A program made the translations under genes and the position numbers. Shown piece by piece: positions 1 to 6,965 of a stretch of 25,434 bases of DNA. Source of the stretch: CAUJGP01 sp964612425 (GTDB lineage Bacteria; Bdellovibrionota; Bdellovibrionia; Bdellovibrionales; Bdellovibrionaceae); contig CAZTDX010000054.1 in NCBI GenBank assembly GCA_964612425.1, positions 1 through 25,434 on the forward strand, read 5' to 3'. Position 1 is the stretch's first letter. Every line of letters starts with the position of its first letter. The notes beneath the pieces were generated by a model. It saw only the letters and a program-made list of their open reading frames with translations. It ran no database searches and had not been told where the DNA came from.

Positions 1-34
1 CTTTTTTATTAATGTTCTGTACATGAAACTTAAA

Positions 35-63
35 TTGATACTACCTTGAATTGCGTTTAAAAA
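35..63 (+). promoter_or_regulatory. Candidate sigma-70 promoter of the sugar dehydrogenase gene
   Basis: TTGATA at 35-40 matches the -35 consensus at five of six positions. After a 17-base spacer comes TAAAAA at 58-63, which matches the -10 consensus at four of six. Transcription would start near base 70, after the first in-frame ATG (64) and before the Shine-Dalgarno at 83-86. This independently supports the ATG at 94 as the true start. Prediction by eye only. Confidence 0.45.
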
Positions 64-93
64 ATGTTAACTATAAAAAAATGGAGAAAAACT

Positions 94-1212
94 ATGAGCG
101 AGCAACGTCCAACAGTAAGTATCTTTGTTAAACTTTTATTAGTAACATCAATCTTTTTACTTTGCTCTAAACAAGACTTATTTTCAGCTCCCAATGACCT
201 TCCACTAAACAAATTAACTCTACCTCCAGGTTTTAAAATTTCTGTTTGGGCTAAAGTTCCACAAGCGCGATCGTTGGCGCAAGCTCCTGACGGGCGGATT
301 TTTGTGGGAAGCCGGGGTGCTGGTCAAGTCTATGTAATTGACAAGGGTAAGGTTCAGATTTTTGCTGAAAATTTAAATTCACCCAATGGAGTCGCTTATA
401 AAGATGGTAAGCTTTATGTAGCAGAAATCTCAAGAATATTAGAATTCAATGCTAAGCCGACCACTCCAATAAAATCCAAGCCATTAAGAGAATTACCACA
501 AAAATTTCCATCAGATGCACATCACGGCTGGAAATTTATCCGTTTTGGACCCGATGGAAAACTCTATGTTCCTGTGGGTGCAAACTGTAATGTTTGTGAT
601 CCTGGAAGCGAATACGCTCGAATTTACAAAATTGATGTTCAGTCAAATTCGAAAGAAGAGGTGGCTCAAGGCGTTCGAAACACAGTGGGTTTCGATTTTC
701 ATCCAACTACGGGAGAACTCTGGTTTACTGATAATGGGCGAGATTTAGTGGCCGATGATTTGCCAGCAGATGAACTCAATAGGCTAAGTAAAATTGGGGC
801 CAATTTCGGTTTTCCGTTTTGTTTTGGAAATTCATTTTTAGATCCGCAATTTGGAAAAACTAAAACTTGTGCTGACTCAGTACCTCCTGCGGTGGAGCTT
901 CGTGCCCATGTGGCACCTCTGGGGATGAGATTTTATGGTGGAAAAATGTTTCCAAAAGAATTTCAAAATAATATTATCTTGGCCGAACATGGCTCATGGA
1001 ATCGCACCATACCCCAAGGTTATCGACTCACCTTTGTGAAGCTCAACGGTTCTAAGGTGGAAAAAGTTGAGCCTTTTATTGAGGGATGGTTACAAAATCA
1101 ATCACCCTGGGGCCGTCCTGTTGACGTGGAAGCGCTAGGTGATGGTTCTTTATTAGTCTCGGATGACTTTGCAGGAGTGATATATCGCATTACTTATGAA
1201 GCATCCCTTTAG
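94..1212 (+). CDS. Exported PQQ-dependent sugar dehydrogenase-like protein (sorbosone/glucose dehydrogenase family)
   Basis: A 372-residue protein of the soluble glucose/sorbosone dehydrogenase beta-propeller family. Members oxidise sugars or aldoses in the periplasm with PQQ; the substrate here is unknown. An N-terminal hydrophobic stretch (about residues 11-25, KLLLVTSIFLLCS) is a signal peptide, with possible cleavage after LFSA. Family features visible include the opening LPPGFKISVWAKVPQARSLA, the HHGWKFIRFGPDGKLYVPVG block with a nearby CNVC pair, TDNGRD, LAEHGSWNRT and the closing DVEALGDGSLLVSDDFAGVIYRI strand. I chose ATG 94 rather than ATG 64 because GGAG at 83-86 sits seven bases upstream of it, while ATG 64 has no ribosome site and overlaps the predicted -10 box. 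No PQQ biosynthesis gene is in the window. The fold and family are clear, the exact substrate is not. Confidence 0.85.
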   Translation: MSEQRPTVSIFVKLLLVTSIFLLCSKQDLFSAPNDLPLNKLTLPPGFKISVWAKVPQARSLAQAPDGRIFVGSRGAGQVYVIDKGKVQIFAENLNSPNGVAYKDGKLYVAEISRILEFNAKPTTPIKSKPLRELPQKFPSDAHHGWKFIRFGPDGKLYVPVGANCNVCDPGSEYARIYKIDVQSNSKEEVAQGVRNTVGFDFHPTTGELWFTDNGRDLVADDLPADELNRLSKIGANFGFPFCFGNSFLDPQFGKTKTCADSVPPAVELRAHVAPLGMRFYGGKMFPKEFQNNIILAEHGSWNRTIPQGYRLTFVKLNGSKVEKVEPFIEGWLQNQSPWGRPVDVEALGDGSLLVSDDFAGVIYRITYEASL

Positions 1213-1316
1213 GAACCCATTAAAAAGCTAATAAATCATTTAAAAAAGTAAAGAACAGGGTTTATTCTAGCTTAATTGAATTGCCGAAAATGCGAATTTA
1301 TGAGAGGACGTTGGCC

Positions 1317-2291
1317 ATGTCAAACGCCATCATTGAACAAATCAAAGCCGTAAAAACTAAAAAAAATGCCACCATCCTTGCTCATTATTATGAAGATGGG
1401 GAGATTCAGGATATTGCTGATCACGTGGGGGATAGTTTTTATTTAGCACAGCAGGGGCAAAAAAGTGAATCGCCATTGATCCTACTTGCTGGGGTTGTCT
1501 TTATGGCCGAATCAGTGAAAATTTTAAATCCTTCTAAGAAAGTGGTTGTCCCAACACTTGAAGCTGGTTGTTCCTTGGTGAAAGAATCACCTTTTAATGA
1601 TTATCTTTTGTGGAGGATGGCGCATCCAAAAGCTCTCGCTGTGACCTACATTAATTCCAGTGCTGAAGTAAAAGCCATTTCAGATGTTATTGTTACCTCC
1701 AGTAATGCTGCAAAAATTTTAGATTCCATTCCGCAAGATCGACAAATTTTATTTGGTCCTGATCAAAACTTAGGGAGATATTTAAGTTTAAAGCTAAATC
1801 GCCCAATGACATTGTGGCCTGGGGCTTGTGAAGTGCACGTGCTTTTTTCGAGTAAAAAATTGTTTAACATGACTCAAGAGCATCCAGAGGCCGTAGTGAT
1901 TGCTCATCCTGAGTGTGATCCTTCTGTATTGCAATTCGCTCATGTGATTGGTTCGACGTCTCGACTTTTAGAAGAAGTAAAACAAAATCATGCAAAGAAA
2001 TTCATTGTTGCGACCGAGACCGGAATTTTGCACCAAATGAAAAAGGCTCGTCCTGACGTCGAACTCATACAGGCTCCCGCAGAAGGAAGCTGTGGCTGTA
2101 ACGACTGTCCGTTTATGAAGTTAAATAATTTAGAAAATTTGTTGCAAGCTTTGGAGGAAGAAACTCCAGAGATTCGGTTATCAGAAAAACTTTTAAAGTA
2201 CTCAGCAGTTTCGCTTAATCGAATGATGGACATTACAGCTGGAAAGTCGGTTGTATGGCCAGATGAATTTGTCCCTCCCGCTGATTTGTAA
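1317..2291 (+). CDS. nadA: Quinolinate synthase NadA
   Basis: NadA condenses iminoaspartate with dihydroxyacetone phosphate to form quinolinate in de novo NAD synthesis, using a [4Fe-4S] cluster held by three cysteines. From ATG 1317 the protein is 324 residues, normal for the family. The cluster ligands expected are Cys85 (LEAGCSLV), Cys171 (WPGACEVHVLF) and one cysteine of the C-terminal SCGCNDCPFM block (259-264). Other signatures are ILAHYYEDGEIQDIADHVGDS near the N terminus, AHPECDP (196-202) and GSTSRLL. An upstream TTG/ATG pair (1281, 1290) is in frame, but GAGG at 1304-1307 is nine bases before ATG 1317, which I take as the start. nadB and nadC are not nearby. A decayed copy of the last third of this gene lies at about 3799-4012. 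Confidence 0.96.
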   Translation: MSNAIIEQIKAVKTKKNATILAHYYEDGEIQDIADHVGDSFYLAQQGQKSESPLILLAGVVFMAESVKILNPSKKVVVPTLEAGCSLVKESPFNDYLLWRMAHPKALAVTYINSSAEVKAISDVIVTSSNAAKILDSIPQDRQILFGPDQNLGRYLSLKLNRPMTLWPGACEVHVLFSSKKLFNMTQEHPEAVVIAHPECDPSVLQFAHVIGSTSRLLEEVKQNHAKKFIVATETGILHQMKKARPDVELIQAPAEGSCGCNDCPFMKLNNLENLLQALEEETPEIRLSEKLLKYSAVSLNRMMDITAGKSVVWPDEFVPPADL

Positions 2292-2399
2292 TCAGTGATT
2301 GAGTTAAATACAAGACATCAATTTTGATATCTAAATTTAAACTGTAAAAACTCACTAAGATGAGTAAGCTTCCCCATAACCATTTAGGCAAAAATAAAA

Positions 2400-3393
2400 T
2401 CATAAACTAAGAATCTCCTGAGCTATCTCCCTAACTTTTAAAGTTGAAACCAAACTATTCCAGGATTCCATAGAAAAAGGATTGGGTCTTCCGTGGTTAG
2501 TTAAATATATGAAAAAATCCTGTTTCTCAGGTCGTAAACAAATAAATGCGCCGGCACCACCAGCTTTTTCAAGAGACCAATAAGTTTTACGTAATCCTAA
2601 ATAACTTTGATTTGTGTGGTGCGATTCCCAACCATAAACTTTTTTACCAAGGCCAAGGGATTCATAGAAAGACCAACTTTCTTCAAGTTGACCTGCACTC
2701 AATGTTATGAAGCTTTGAAGATATTGTTCATCATTTAATTTTTCAAGTAAGTGTTTAGCNNNNNNNNNNNNNNNNNNNNNNNNNNNNNNNNNNNNNNNNN
2801 NNNNNNNNNNNNNNNNNNNNNNNNNNNNNNNNNNNNNNNNNNNNNNNNNNNNNNNNNNNTAAGTGTTTAGCACACAGCTGATTTAAATTTGCCCCGCCTA
2901 CCCGCTCAAGACATAGTCCCAGAAGTCTGTATCCAACATCTGTATATTCTACTGAAGTTCCAGGTTCAAATCTGACTTCAGTATTAAACATCGAATTCCA
3001 CAGGTCTTTGGCTGTGTTAAATACACCGCAAAAATCTTCATCGGACATTCCACTTTGATGCAGAACTAAATCTTTAATGGTTATTTTTGATTTATGAAGC
3101 CCCATAATTTCGGGTAAATATTTTTGAATAGAATCAGAAAGAAGTAATTGTCCATCAGTAATAAACTTTTCCAGTAGACTTGTCGTTGCAATTACTTTTG
3201 TTATGGATTGAATATCAAATAAAGTTTCAGAACTCACTTTCGCGTCAGAGGAACTATGTATTACTCCAAATGATTTTTCAAAGTAGATTTCTTTAATTGA
3301 GCCAGAGATTATCGAAACCCCTGTAGTTGGGGAATTACCAAAAACAGAGGTGATGATGTTATCAATTTGGCTTAAGTCTTTACTTTTTATCAT
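2400..3393 (-). CDS. Beta-lactamase-fold serine hydrolase (PF00144 type), interrupted by an assembly gap
   Basis: A class C beta-lactamase/esterase-type serine hydrolase. Nucleophile motif SITK (SxxK, Ser63, Lys66) lies in DIQSITKVIATT, LHQSGM (111-116) matches the family LxHxSG block, and YTD (150-152) takes the place of the YxN/YSD tyrosine motif. The C-terminal part YGWESHHTN...GAFICL...IYLTNHGRPNPF fits the end of the fold. No signal peptide is visible, so it is probably cytoplasmic. One hundred Ns (2760-2859) split the gene. Both flanks end in the same 12 bases, and collapsing that overlap gives one open frame of 293 residues. However, the family's central PLGM and aGLFsT..Dla segment is missing in the collapsed form, so real sequence may be lost. 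Convergent with nadA. Substrate unknown. Confidence 0.82.
2748..2871. repeat. Identical 12-base gap flanks (2748-2759 and 2860-2871)
   Basis: TAAGTGTTTAGC ends the left side of the gap and begins the right side. On the coding strand both copies read Ala-Lys-His-Leu in the same codon phase. This is either an unmerged contig overlap or a short repeat at which assembly failed. Confidence 0.9.
2760..2859. other. Assembly gap of exactly 100 N
   Basis: One hundred consecutive N, the conventional length for a gap of unknown size. It falls inside the serine hydrolase gene. The two halves of the gene are in different frames as written, so the true length inserted between the flanks must be a multiple of three (or the flanks overlap by 12). 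Confidence 0.99.
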
Positions 3394-3463
3394 TTAACAC
3401 CTTAATTAGCGCGCAAATAAGATCGAAACTGCTCAAATGTTTAGGGGTGGATTTACCTTAGTT

Positions 3464-3708
3464 TCAATCAAAGTGTATTTCGAATGGATCTTTATACTTC
3501 ACCTCATCATCAGTGTAAAGTAAAAATGTTTATATCTTGTTAAAATATGAGTATAAAAATTCATCACAGTCTTCTGCATGTTTAGCCATTGTAATGGAAG
3601 TTATTTCAATGAAGTGAAAAAAAAGTCATTTTCGAATCGCTCATTATAATAAATTGAGCTTTTATCTTTACCATCTTCAGCGTAGTGAAGAGTTAAGTCG
3701 CGCCATTC
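3464..3708 (-). pseudogene. Decayed gene of unknown family
   Basis: No open frame of useful length survives, but three segments on the minus strand read like one protein. The first segment includes LHYAEDGKDKSSIYYNERF and enters an eight-T run (minus strand, about 3618-3625). Adding one T there joins it to a second segment reading HFIEITSITMAKHAEDCDEF and then LYSYFNKI. An in-frame TAA follows, after which the same frame continues LLYTDDEVKYKDPFEIHFD and ends at a TGA (3464-3466). One base lost from a T run plus one nonsense change would explain the break. Upstream of 3708 the frame meets TGA and TAA; a +1 frame (ALTVLYNENG, to about 3740) may be a further remnant. I do not recognise the family. 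Sequencing error in the T run cannot explain the internal stop. Confidence 0.5.
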
Positions 3709-3798
3709 TCATTATAGAGAACCGTCAGCGCTAATATTTTAGCCTAACTGACCTCTATTTCGCTCTTTCATTCTCTGTATATCTAATCGAGATGTTAA

Positions 3799-4012
3799 TG
3801 TGATTGGCTCGACATCTCGACTTTTAGATGAGGTAAAATTAAATCCTGCAAAGAAATTCATAGTTGCGACTGAGACAGGAATTTTGCACCAAATGAAAAA
3901 GGTTCGTGTCCTGACATCGAACTCATACAAGCTCCCGTAGAAGGAAGTGTGGTTGTAACGACTGTCCATTTATGAAGTTAATAATTTGGATAATTTATTG
4001 CAATCTCTTGGA
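3799..4012 (+). pseudogene. nadA: Truncated, frameshifted second copy of the nadA 3' region
   Basis: Bases 3799-3906 align without gaps to 1943-2050 of the intact nadA; I count 11 mismatches in 108 bases. They translate as NVIGSTSRLLDEVKLNPAKK and on through FIVATETGILHQMKKVR. After that, a two-base insertion (near 3907), a one-base loss in the Cys-block (GGAAGTGTGG versus GGAAGCTGTGG) and another one-base loss (AAGTTAATAAT versus AAGTTAAATAAT) break the frame. Similarity fades near 4012. Weak resemblance may extend upstream to about 3772. The cysteine block is destroyed and two thirds of the gene is absent, so this is a dead fragment. It is in direct orientation to nadA, with the serine hydrolase between them. 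Confidence 0.85.
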
Positions 4013-4097
4013 TTGAACATCGACCAACTCACTTCGACAACGACACTCAAAAGTCCTTTAAATCTTCCTATCCGCCTAGTTTTTAGTCTAAATTATC

Positions 4098-4158
4098 TGA
4101 AGCACCCCCCTTTTAAGAGCATTTGATGCTTGAAACACCCCCATATTTGAGTCATTTT
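4098..4158 (+). repeat. Imperfect tandem direct repeat across the DUF4143 gene start
   Basis: TGAAGCACCCCCC followed by TTTTAAGAGCATTT (4098-4124) is echoed by TGAAACACCCCC followed by ATATTTGAGTCATTT (4131-4157), about 33 bases apart. The second unit encodes the first residues LETPPYLSHF of the downstream ORF, so these residues may be repeat-derived rather than part of the ancestral protein. Confidence 0.5.
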
Positions 4159-5535
4159 ATAAATATGTATCGAAATGGCATAGACTCCTTAAAGCAATGG
4201 TATCAAAAAAAAAATCGAAAGCCTTTGATTATTAGAGGGGCTCGTCAGGTAGGTAAATCAACGTTAGTTAAATTATTCGCAAAAGAGCTAAGCTTAGAAT
4301 TAATAGAAATCAATCTTGAGTTGATAAAATTAAAATCTCTTCGCGAGATTGGGGAATCAACAGTACAAGAATTAAATCAAGAACTAGAAAGTCTTAAAAA
4401 TATTAGAATCACAGAAAAAAGTTTAATTTTCTTTGACGAAATTCAACAAGCACCTCAGTTGATCGCTCTTTTAAGATATTATTTTGAAATGATGCCTCAT
4501 CTATCTGTTATTGCAGCCGGTTCACTTTTAGACTTTGTATTGGAAGAGGCCACATTTTCCATGCCAGTGGGACGAGTCGAGTTTCTCCACTTGGGGCCAC
4601 TCAAATTTTTAGAATTTGTCGCAAGCAATGAAGAAAATAAAGTATTAATGGAACAGATTGAGAGTTCGTTTCCATTTATAAAATCACATCACTATCAACA
4701 GCTAGAAAAATTATTTAGAATCTATCTTTTTGTTGGTGGAATGCCAGAGGCAGTTAAAGTTTATAATGAAACTCATAGTCCTAAGCAAGTGCGAGATGTT
4801 CATAGAAGTATCATTCAAACTTATAAGAACGATTTTGCAAAATACTCGAATAAAAATCAACTTCCACGCTTGGAAATTATTTTTGATTTATTACCGCAAC
4901 ATTTTGGAAGAAAAATTCAATATTCTCAAATAACTCCAGAATACGATGCTCGAAAGATAAAACAAGTTTTACACTTATTCAAGTTAGCTAAAATAATACA
5001 TTTTTGCTACCACACTAATGCTAGTGGAATACCTCTCGCGGCGCAAAGAGATCCAAATACATTTAAATTATACTTTCTCGACGTTGGCCTTCTCCATTAT
5101 GTTCAAGGACTTCAGTGGAATTCAATAAAAGAGTATTCTGATAAATCCATAATAACGAAAGGACTTTCTGCTGAACAATTTGCCGCTCAACATCTTGCAT
5201 ATTATAGAGGTGAAGAGGAAGAGCCCGAGCTGTTTTATTGGCTGAGGGATAAGACATCAGGAAAGGCCGAGCTGGATTTTCTCATTAACAAAGATCACGA
5301 CATCTTACCCATTGAAATTAAGAGTGGCAAAACTGGTACTTTGAAATCTTTATTTCAATTTGTAAGTGAAAATCAGTGTAACGAGGCCTTTCGCTTTGAC
5401 TTAAAAGATCGTGGCCAAGAACAAGATCTTATTGAACGAAAAATTGATCGTTTGCATTTACACAATTGGCCGTTGCCCCTTATCGAATACTTAAATCGAT
5501 TTTGGAACTCATCTATAGATTCCGATTTTAAATGA
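4126..5535 (+). CDS. DUF4143-type AAA ATPase (ATP-binding protein with C-terminal nuclease-like domain)
   Basis: A 469-residue protein of the AAA_14 plus DUF4143 family, common, often patchily distributed ATPases without a firmly established role. Walker A is GARQVGKST (38-46, Lys44) and Walker B LIFFDEIQ (100-107, Asp104-Glu105), followed by AAGSLLDF and PVGRVEFLHLGPL typical of the family. The DUF4143 half contains the YFLDVGLLHYV segment and ends with AELDFLI...LPIEIKSGKTG, a pattern like the PD-(D/E)XK nuclease fold. ATG 4126 has AAGAG six bases upstream; a TTG directly before it is less likely. ATG 4165 would remove a repeat-derived N terminus and still leave a normal-length protein, but has no good ribosome site. 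It stands alone, downstream of two pseudogene remnants, which suggests a labile locus. Confidence 0.88.
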   Translation: MLETPPYLSHFINMYRNGIDSLKQWYQKKNRKPLIIRGARQVGKSTLVKLFAKELSLELIEINLELIKLKSLREIGESTVQELNQELESLKNIRITEKSLIFFDEIQQAPQLIALLRYYFEMMPHLSVIAAGSLLDFVLEEATFSMPVGRVEFLHLGPLKFLEFVASNEENKVLMEQIESSFPFIKSHHYQQLEKLFRIYLFVGGMPEAVKVYNETHSPKQVRDVHRSIIQTYKNDFAKYSNKNQLPRLEIIFDLLPQHFGRKIQYSQITPEYDARKIKQVLHLFKLAKIIHFCYHTNASGIPLAAQRDPNTFKLYFLDVGLLHYVQGLQWNSIKEYSDKSIITKGLSAEQFAAQHLAYYRGEEEEPELFYWLRDKTSGKAELDFLINKDHDILPIEIKSGKTGTLKSLFQFVSENQCNEAFRFDLKDRGQEQDLIERKIDRLHLHNWPLPLIEYLNRFWNSSIDSDFK

Positions 5536-5543
5536 TGGGATCA

Positions 5544-5562
5544 TTCGATAAATTTTATCGAA
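5544..5562. repeat. Perfect 9-bp inverted repeat between convergent genes
   Basis: TTCGATAAA and TTTATCGAA are separated by a single T, and lie directly beside the larger hairpin at 5566-5595. Probably part of the transcription stop between the two convergent genes, but it has no T-tract for the plus strand. Confidence 0.5.
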
Positions 5563-5595
5563 AAAGGCTAACGCTAAATATTATTAGCGTTAGCC
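5561..5595 (-). terminator. Rho-independent terminator of the small exported protein gene
   Basis: A perfect 12-bp stem (5566-5577 with 5584-5595, GGCTAACGCTAA and its complement) encloses a six-base loop. Read on the minus strand it is followed by TTTTT (complement of 5561-5565). It begins about ten bases after the stop codon of the minus-strand gene, so it most likely ends that transcript. Confidence 0.85.
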
Positions 5596-5605
5596 AAAAA
5601 TGAAA

Positions 5606-6136
5606 CTAGTAGCTTAATTTGCACTGACCATTGTTTCCAAGCAACCAAACCCAGTTGCCATTTTCACAGCGAAAAGCAACTCTCATGGCTACTTGATAAT
5701 AACCTGGAGTGTAAACTCTTTCACAAAATCCATTTTCTCGTACGTAACCACAGTCAGTGTATGCAGTAATATAATCGTGGTGACCATTAATTTTGCAATA
5801 CAAAGTTACAGGATCGTTCCCACAACCAAAATCGCGGCGAGGTGGTGGGCGACGATTTCTATCAAAATCGCGGTCGTGATCGAAGCGTCCATGATCTCTT
5901 CCGATGCCTGGATCTCGATCATTTCTGCGATCAAAATCACCTCTACGCTCAATGCTTCCATCAACAGAGCCATCTCCATCACTTAAATGATTCAGTGGAG
6001 ATACAATTGTGAGGGAATCATCTTGATTCATTAAAGTCGTCACTTCCTCTGAAAGTGCGACGGCGGGAGAGAAAATGCCAATGCCTCCTAATGCGAGTAG
6101 AGTTAGTCCTAGCGTTTTTGCTAATAATGTTTTCAT
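5606..6136 (-). CDS. Small exported Arg/Asp-rich, cysteine-containing protein of unknown function
   Basis: A 176-residue protein with a clear signal peptide (MKTLLAKTLGLTLLALGG..., cleavage likely after AVA, near residue 27). The mature part has a charged, low-complexity linker rich in Arg, Asp and Gly (about residues 58-103). A C-terminal domain carries six cysteines after the linker (FGCGND, LYCKI, TDCGY, GFCERV, FRCENG, GQCKLSY), suggesting three disulphides in the periplasm or outside the cell. The ribosome site AAGGAGG five to six bases before the ATG is close to ideal, which suggests strong expression, and the gene has its own terminator, so it is probably monocistronic. I do not recognise the domain and assign no function. 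Confidence 0.82.
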   Translation of the reverse strand: MKTLLAKTLGLTLLALGGIGIFSPAVALSEEVTTLMNQDDSLTIVSPLNHLSDGDGSVDGSIERRGDFDRRNDRDPGIGRDHGRFDHDRDFDRNRRPPPRRDFGCGNDPVTLYCKINGHHDYITAYTDCGYVRENGFCERVYTPGYYQVAMRVAFRCENGNWVWLLGNNGQCKLSY

Positions 6137-6171
6137 GGGGTCCTCCTTTTTAGTATCTTATTGACACCATA

Positions 6172-6199
6172 AAATTAGATTAAGCAAAAGAAATGCCAA
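6172..6199 (-). promoter_or_regulatory. Candidate promoter of the small exported protein gene
   Basis: On the minus strand, TTGGCA (complement of 6194-6199) matches the -35 consensus at five of six positions. It is followed after 16 bases by TAATTT (complement of 6172-6177), a weak -10. The location, about 35 bases before the ribosome site, is reasonable. Weak support. Confidence 0.3.
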
Positions 6200-6284
6200 T
6201 TGATTTTTTATTTGAGAAAATAAGTACGCGCATAGTTGCGTCAAATAATTTTTGGCAAATTGCTCAGGATAATAGCAAATTTAT

Positions 6285-6965
6285 TTATAGTTTGATTTCA
6301 GAAATCCAAAATGGATGTTGAGGAAACTCATTGCACATACCTTGATATGCCACTTTAAGAGCGCTGTCTTGAGGTGATTGACTGCATTTAAACAATGTTT
6401 GTGGAATGAGGCTGTGAGCTAAAAGAATGAGGTGATCGTTTTGCAATAAATGAACACTTTGTAATTGTGGATAACACTCGTTATATGTACCAATAAGTCG
6501 ACGGGGTAAAAAATCACCAGAATTTAATTCACTTCCTAAAAGATCAGTTGTGAGACTGAGAGGATAAAGTAAATTTCCACGCTTTAAAAAAACATGGGGT
6601 TGGCCTATTTGTACTACGGCAAGCTCATGACTTTTTCTTACAAGGATTACTCCTTCAGCTCCTGAAGAGAGGGAGGACTGATTTGCCATTCGGAAGGCGC
6701 TTTCATTGGCAACAAGAAAACCAGTTCTTAATGCATTTTCTAATCCACTGAGGCTCTCGTTATATCCAAAAGGATTGGTTATTTCAGATTGATTTAGATG
6801 AGCTTCAACAAATGTTCGCGTAGTAGAAAAAACTTTATCTGCTAAATCAATATCGCCCCAGGAAAAAAATAATCCCAGCATATTGAGAGAGTCTTCATTA
6901 ATTAATTGGGCTTTTGGCCTAAAGGCCGTTGGTGTCCTATAACTAAATTGCTGAATTAATTTCAT
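6285..6965 (-). CDS. PP2C-like protein lacking catalytic residues (putative pseudophosphatase)
   Basis: A 226-residue cytoplasmic protein that follows the PP2C serine/threonine phosphatase pattern: NED (23-25), a helix with AN pairs (FLVANESAFRMAN), a GVILVR strand, QIGQPHVFLKRGNLLYPLS (the VGDSRxYLxRxGxLxxLT strand pair), PRRLIGTY (the tRxLG block) and NDHLILLAHSL (the GDxLLLCSDGL strand). The metal-binding residues are missing: the DGxGG block is replaced around 31-40, VGDS is IGQP, and CSDGL is AHSL. It should therefore not be an active PP2C enzyme, but might still bind phosphoproteins or regulators. The start at 6965 overlaps the upstream stop as ATGA, so it is translationally coupled and is the last gene of the tadC-FHA operon. 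Longer in-frame starts to 7049 would overlap the upstream gene by 88 bases and are unlikely. Family call is from pattern only. Confidence 0.65.
   Translation of the reverse strand: MKLIQQFSYRTPTAFRPKAQLINEDSLNMLGLFFSWGDIDLADKVFSTTRTFVEAHLNQSEITNPFGYNESLSGLENALRTGFLVANESAFRMANQSSLSSGAEGVILVRKSHELAVVQIGQPHVFLKRGNLLYPLSLTTDLLGSELNSGDFLPRRLIGTYNECYPQLQSVHLLQNDHLILLAHSLIPQTLFKCSQSPQDSALKVAYQGMCNEFPQHPFWISEIKL

Noticed and set aside
2317..2336. Imperfect hairpin after nadA as terminator
   Set aside because: The stem contains a mismatch and is not followed by a T-tract.
3739..3969. Minus-strand ORF of 76 residues
   Set aside because: It is antisense to the nadA fragment and shares its peptide with an equally spurious antisense ORF in intact nadA (1988-2233). 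The similarity comes from the duplicated DNA, not from a gene.
5693..5986. Plus-strand ORF of 97 residues
   Set aside because: Antisense to the exported Cys-rich protein, with no ribosome site and low-complexity content.
6213..6260. Inverted repeat TTATTTGA...TCAAATAA as terminator of the FHA operon
   Set aside because: The T-run is on the plus strand, where no transcript ends; on the minus strand the repeat is followed by A residues.
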